DNA of 9,112 nt from Saprospiraceae bacterium (GTDB taxonomy: Bacteria; Bacteroidota; Bacteroidia; Chitinophagales; Saprospiraceae): assembly GCA_007125435.1 (NCBI GenBank), contig SLDF01000415.1, positions 1 to 9,112 of the forward strand, written 5' to 3'. Below the pieces are notes generated by a model, which saw only the letters and a program-made list of their open reading frames with translations, was not told the origin of the DNA and made no database searches. Made by a program: the position numbers and the translations under genes. Position 1 is the first letter of the stretch; every line of letters starts with the position of its first letter. Positions 7,127 through 9,112 of this stretch are shown piece after piece.

Positions 7127-7150
7127 AACGCCTTCAGCAGCTAGCCCGCA
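7116..7150 (+). terminator. Possible terminator-like stem-loop
   Basis: TGCGGGTT (7116-7123) can pair with AGCCCGCA (7143-7150), 8 bp with one G-U and a 19-nt loop. An AT-rich run, AAATTATTTAATTTT, follows, with Ts but no clean U-tract. It lies between the small gene cluster and the candidate promoter at 7159, where a terminator would be expected, but the long loop weakens the case. Confidence 0.3.
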
Positions 7151-7158
7151 AAATTATT

Positions 7159-7166
7159 TAATTTTG
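7159..7166 (+). promoter_or_regulatory. Bacteroidota -7 box TAATTTTG directly before an ATG
   Basis: TAATTTTG fits the TAnnTTTG consensus exactly and is followed by CAGC and then ATG at 7171, the close spacing often seen upstream of leaderless or very short-leader Bacteroidota genes. No matching TTG box is seen about 20 bases upstream. If used, it would transcribe the 28-codon ORF, copy B as leader RNA, and then the RNase R gene. Confidence 0.45.
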
Positions 7167-7170
7167 CAGC

Positions 7171-7257
7171 ATGATCATTATAGTTTCCTTCGCCATCAGT
7201 CTCGTAATACTTGCTATGCTCCATCTCACTTCAGGAATTATTAGATGTAGCCTATAG
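7171..7257 (+). CDS. Possible single-span membrane peptide, 28 residues
   Basis: ATG 7171 to TAG 7255-7257 encodes MIIIVSFAISLVILAMLHLT plus eight more residues. This is essentially one hydrophobic span with almost no charge until an Arg near the end. It is preceded by a consensus -7 box with only four bases between box and start codon. Repeat copy B begins three bases after its stop. It may be a true small membrane peptide, the 5' remnant of a gene broken by arrival of the repeat, or chance. There is no other support for translation. Confidence 0.3.
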   Translation: MIIIVSFAISLVILAMLHLTSGIIRCSL

Positions 7258-7259
7258 TA

Positions 7260-7378
7260 TTGCATCAGCGATGTGAAAGGGTGGCGACGACAGGAGCCAG
7301 ACCGGGTGGAACGAATGTGGAAGCCGGGCCGACCGTTTAGGGAGCCCTGGAACGTAGCGACCCGCAAGGGTGATGCCC
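7260..7378 (+). repeat. Dispersed structured repeat, copy B (119 bp)
   Basis: This is the reverse-complement copy of A, with matching ends (TGCATCAGCGATG at the left, GGGTGATGCCC at the right) and the same length. The small hairpin reads ACCC-GCAA-GGGT on this strand at 7360-7371. The central 24 bases, 7303-7326, differ from copy A at most positions yet can still pair at their base (CGG with CCG). Beyond the core, bases 7379-7398 are shared with fragment C but only faintly with copy A. It lies wholly within the probable leader of the RNase R gene, ending 43 bases before its ATG. The minus-strand ORF across it is a reading of the repeat, not a gene. Confidence 0.85.
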
Positions 7379-7389
7379 AAAGCGACAAA

Positions 7390-7425
7390 ATGAAATACGC
7401 TAAATATCAATCACAAATAGAATGA
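7390..7425 (+). CDS. Possible 11-residue upstream ORF overlapping the RNase R start
   Basis: An ATG at 7390, inside the repeat's extended tail, opens a frame coding for MKYAKYQSQIE and ends with TGA at 7423-7425. That stop overlaps the RNase R ATG as ATGA, the classic arrangement for translational coupling. The same ATG-AAA-TAC start is present in fragment C. No ribosome binding site is obvious, and short ORFs like this arise by chance. Confidence 0.2.
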   Translation: MKYAKYQSQIE

Positions 7426-9112
7426 GTAAAAATAAAAAAAATAAAGACAATAAATTGACATCAAAAGCCCTCAAGGCTGAGCTGGCTCGTTATTTTCTGG
7501 CCCATAAAGGGAAGGCTTTAAATGCCAGAGAGCTGATCAATAAGCTGAAAGTCAAAAATAACAAAGACTCTTTAGAGTATGCCCTGAGCCGACTATTAGA
7601 GGAAGGGCTCATCACCGGAGCAAAGAATGATAAGTACATACTGGCAGACGGGCAGAAAGCCGCCAGTAAGAAAGCCCATTCACGAGACAAACCGAAGAGC
7701 AATAGCGGTAAGGTCTATGAGGGATTAGTGGACATGACTAAGTCGGGAGCAGGCTACCTGGTATGTGATGACTTAAAAGAGGATGTCTACATACCTGCGA
7801 GATTTATGAACGGTGCTTTGAATGGAGACCGTGTGCAGTTTGTCGTGCGGCCTATGGCCAATCGCAGACGGCCTGAAGGGGAGATCAAAAAGATAGTCAA
7901 TAGATCGACGGAGACATTCATCGGATCACTGCACAAGCATGGCAAAAGATATGTGGTCTCGCCTGATGGACTGTACAATGACTTTGATATATTCATCAAG
8001 CATGAGGACATCAATGACGCCAATCATGGCGACAAAGTCGTAGTGAAGATCACGACCTGGCCCGGTAAGAGGAGGGTCAATGCCGAAGGTATCATCACAG
8101 AGGTATTTGGAAAGTCGGGCAGCAGCGATATCGAAATGAAGACTATTCTGGTCAATCAGGGATTTGAACTAGACTTCCCGGAGACAGTCAAAAAGGAAAG
8201 TGAGGCCATTTCATCTGACATCCCGGATAAGGAAATAGCTGCCAGAAGAGATATGAGAAGTGTGACCACATTCACCATTGACCCTGAGACAGCGAAGGAC
8301 TTTGACGATGCTTTGTCTATAAGAAAACTGGACAGTGGCAATTGGGAGATCGGTGTGCACATAGCAGATGTCTCTTACTACGTCAAGCTGGGAACAGCCC
8401 TTGACAAGGACGCCTATAAAAGGTCGACTTCTGTATATTTGGTCGATCGCGTACTACCTATGCTACCTGAGCGGCTATCTAATGAGCTGTGCTCACTCAG
8501 ACCGAATGAAGACAAGCTGACTTATTCTGCAGTTTTCGAATTGGACGACAAGGGAAAGGTGAAAAACCGGTGGTTTGGCAGGACAGTCATACACAGTGAT
8601 CGCCGATTCACCTACGAACAGGCGCAAGAAAATATTAATAAAGGTGAGGGCGACTTCTACGAAGAGCTCAGGCTTCTCAACCAATTGGCGAAGGTCATGA
8701 GGAAGGATCGATTTAAGAAGGGGTCTATTGATTTTTCTATGGATGAAGTACAGTTCAGACTGGATGACGAGGGGCGCCCCATCGATGTCTACATAAAGGA
8801 GAGGATCGACACCCATATGCTGATCGAGGAATTCATGCTTTTGGCCAATAAAGAGGTTAGTCACTTCATGGCGCATAAAGAACAGCCGGCAATACCATTC
8901 ATATATCGTATTCACGACAAGCCGGATCAATCTAAGGTATCCGACTTTGCTGCATTTGCATCAGAGCTTGGCATTAAGATGAATGTGTCCACACCTCGAC
9001 AGATTGCCATGTCCTTTAATAATTTGTCAAAAATGTCTCAGAAAAATGAGCTGTATAAATTACTGGAACCATTGGCAATACGGACTATGTCCAAGGCCGA
9101 ATATAGCGCAGA
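7422..9112 (+). CDS. rnr: Ribonuclease R (3'-5' exoribonuclease), N-terminal 563 residues; 3' end outside window
   Basis: RNase R degrades structured RNA from the 3' end, releasing nucleoside monophosphates, and takes part in mRNA decay, rRNA quality control and trans-translation. From the ATG at 7422 the domains run in family order. A basic N-terminus (MSKNKKNKDNK) is followed by a winged-helix domain at about 16-73, a first cold-shock/OB domain at about 97-145, a second at about 160-228, and the RNB catalytic domain from about 270 onward. The active-site motif IDPETAKDFDDA carries Asp287, Asp293, Asp295 and Asp296, the same spacing as Asp272/278/280/281 of the E. coli enzyme. Other family blocks are GVHIADVSYYV (311-321), TSVYLVDRVLPMLPERLSN (336-354) and IEEFMLLAN (468-476). 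The frame is open at the right edge, ending within RTMSKAEYSA. Roughly the last fifth of the protein, including the S1 domain, is missing. The RNA leader probably contains repeat copy B. Confidence 0.95.
   Translation, partial: MSKNKKNKDNKLTSKALKAELARYFLAHKGKALNARELINKLKVKNNKDSLEYALSRLLEEGLITGAKNDKYILADGQKAASKKAHSRDKPKSNSGKVYEGLVDMTKSGAGYLVCDDLKEDVYIPARFMNGALNGDRVQFVVRPMANRRRPEGEIKKIVNRSTETFIGSLHKHGKRYVVSPDGLYNDFDIFIKHEDINDANHGDKVVVKITTWPGKRRVNAEGIITEVFGKSGSSDIEMKTILVNQGFELDFPETVKKESEAISSDIPDKEIAARRDMRSVTTFTIDPETAKDFDDALSIRKLDSGNWEIGVHIADVSYYVKLGTALDKDAYKRSTSVYLVDRVLPMLPERLSNELCSLRPNEDKLTYSAVFELDDKGKVKNRWFGRTVIHSDRRFTYEQAQENINKGEGDFYEELRLLNQLAKVMRKDRFKKGSIDFSMDEVQFRLDDEGRPIDVYIKERIDTHMLIEEFMLLANKEVSHFMAHKEQPAIPFIYRIHDKPDQSKVSDFAAFASELGIKMNVSTPRQIAMSFNNLSKMSQKNELYKLLEPLAIRTMSKAEYSA

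Larger units (their letters stand above)
7009..7421. other. Gene-poor stretch of 413 bases before RNase R
   Basis: This stretch holds a short GGATT-TC-AATCC hairpin near 7033-7044, the right inner inverted repeat (7101-7126), a GC-rich stem (7116-7150), a -7 box (7159-7166) followed at once by a 28-codon ORF (7171-7257), repeat copy B (7260-7378), and a 12-codon ORF overlapping the RNase R start. No larger gene is supported on either strand. Confidence 0.6.

Noticed and set aside
7158..7388. Minus-strand 76-codon ORF across repeat copy B
   Set aside because: It is mostly a translation of the structured repeat, is Arg/Ser/Pro-rich without domain features, and copy A does not preserve it because the tip sequence differs.
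8493..8930. Minus-strand 145-codon ORF within rnr
   Set aside because: It is antisense to the conserved RNase R catalytic domain; the plus-strand frame is unambiguous and explains the sequence.
1..9112. CRISPR array, tRNA or rRNA
   Set aside because: No regularly spaced direct repeats, cloverleaf-like sequences or rRNA signatures were seen by reading both strands.

Overview
The window looks like a chromosomal segment from a member of the Bacteroidota, most likely a marine or activated-sludge Saprospiria-type organism. The reasons are a large FG-GAP/VCBS surface protein of the kind common there, an outer-membrane barrel protein with tandem Ig-like domains, Bacteroidota-style -7 boxes (TAnnTTTG) placed directly before ATGs, and few clear Shine-Dalgarno sequences. 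This placement is inferred from protein style and promoter grammar, not from a marker gene.

Layout. (1) 1-983, plus strand: the C-terminal 326 residues of a secreted FG-GAP/VCBS repeat protein, cut by the left edge. (2) 980-2437, minus strand: an HTTM-domain protein resembling vitamin K-dependent gamma-glutamyl carboxylase along its whole length. Its stop codon overlaps the preceding gene's stop by four bases. (3) 2438-2701: a divergent intergenic region holding a fragment (copy C) of a dispersed structured repeat. (4) 2702-5833, plus strand: a 1043-residue exported protein with an N-terminal beta-barrel-like domain and eight tandem Ig-like domains. (5) 5834-7421: a gene-poor stretch built as a nested inverted repeat. 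The outer arms are two 119-bp repeat copies (A at 5851-5969, B at 7260-7378, opposite orientation). The inner arms are a 26-bp inverted repeat (6106-6131 and 7101-7126), set back from the outer arms by 136 and 133 bases. Between them lie an unrecognised 193-residue gene and a possible 34-residue basic ORF. (6) 7422-9112, plus strand: the first 563 residues of ribonuclease R, running off the right edge.

How the parts relate. The convergent pair at the left (calcium-binding-type FG-GAP protein and carboxylase-like membrane enzyme) and the barrel/Ig protein all concern the cell envelope, but the strands show no shared operon. RNase R is housekeeping. The most unusual part is 5834-7421. Its two outer repeat copies are almost identical except for a 24-nt tip that has changed completely in sequence while keeping base pairing, which points to a conserved folded RNA or single-stranded DNA structure rather than a simple duplicated sequence.
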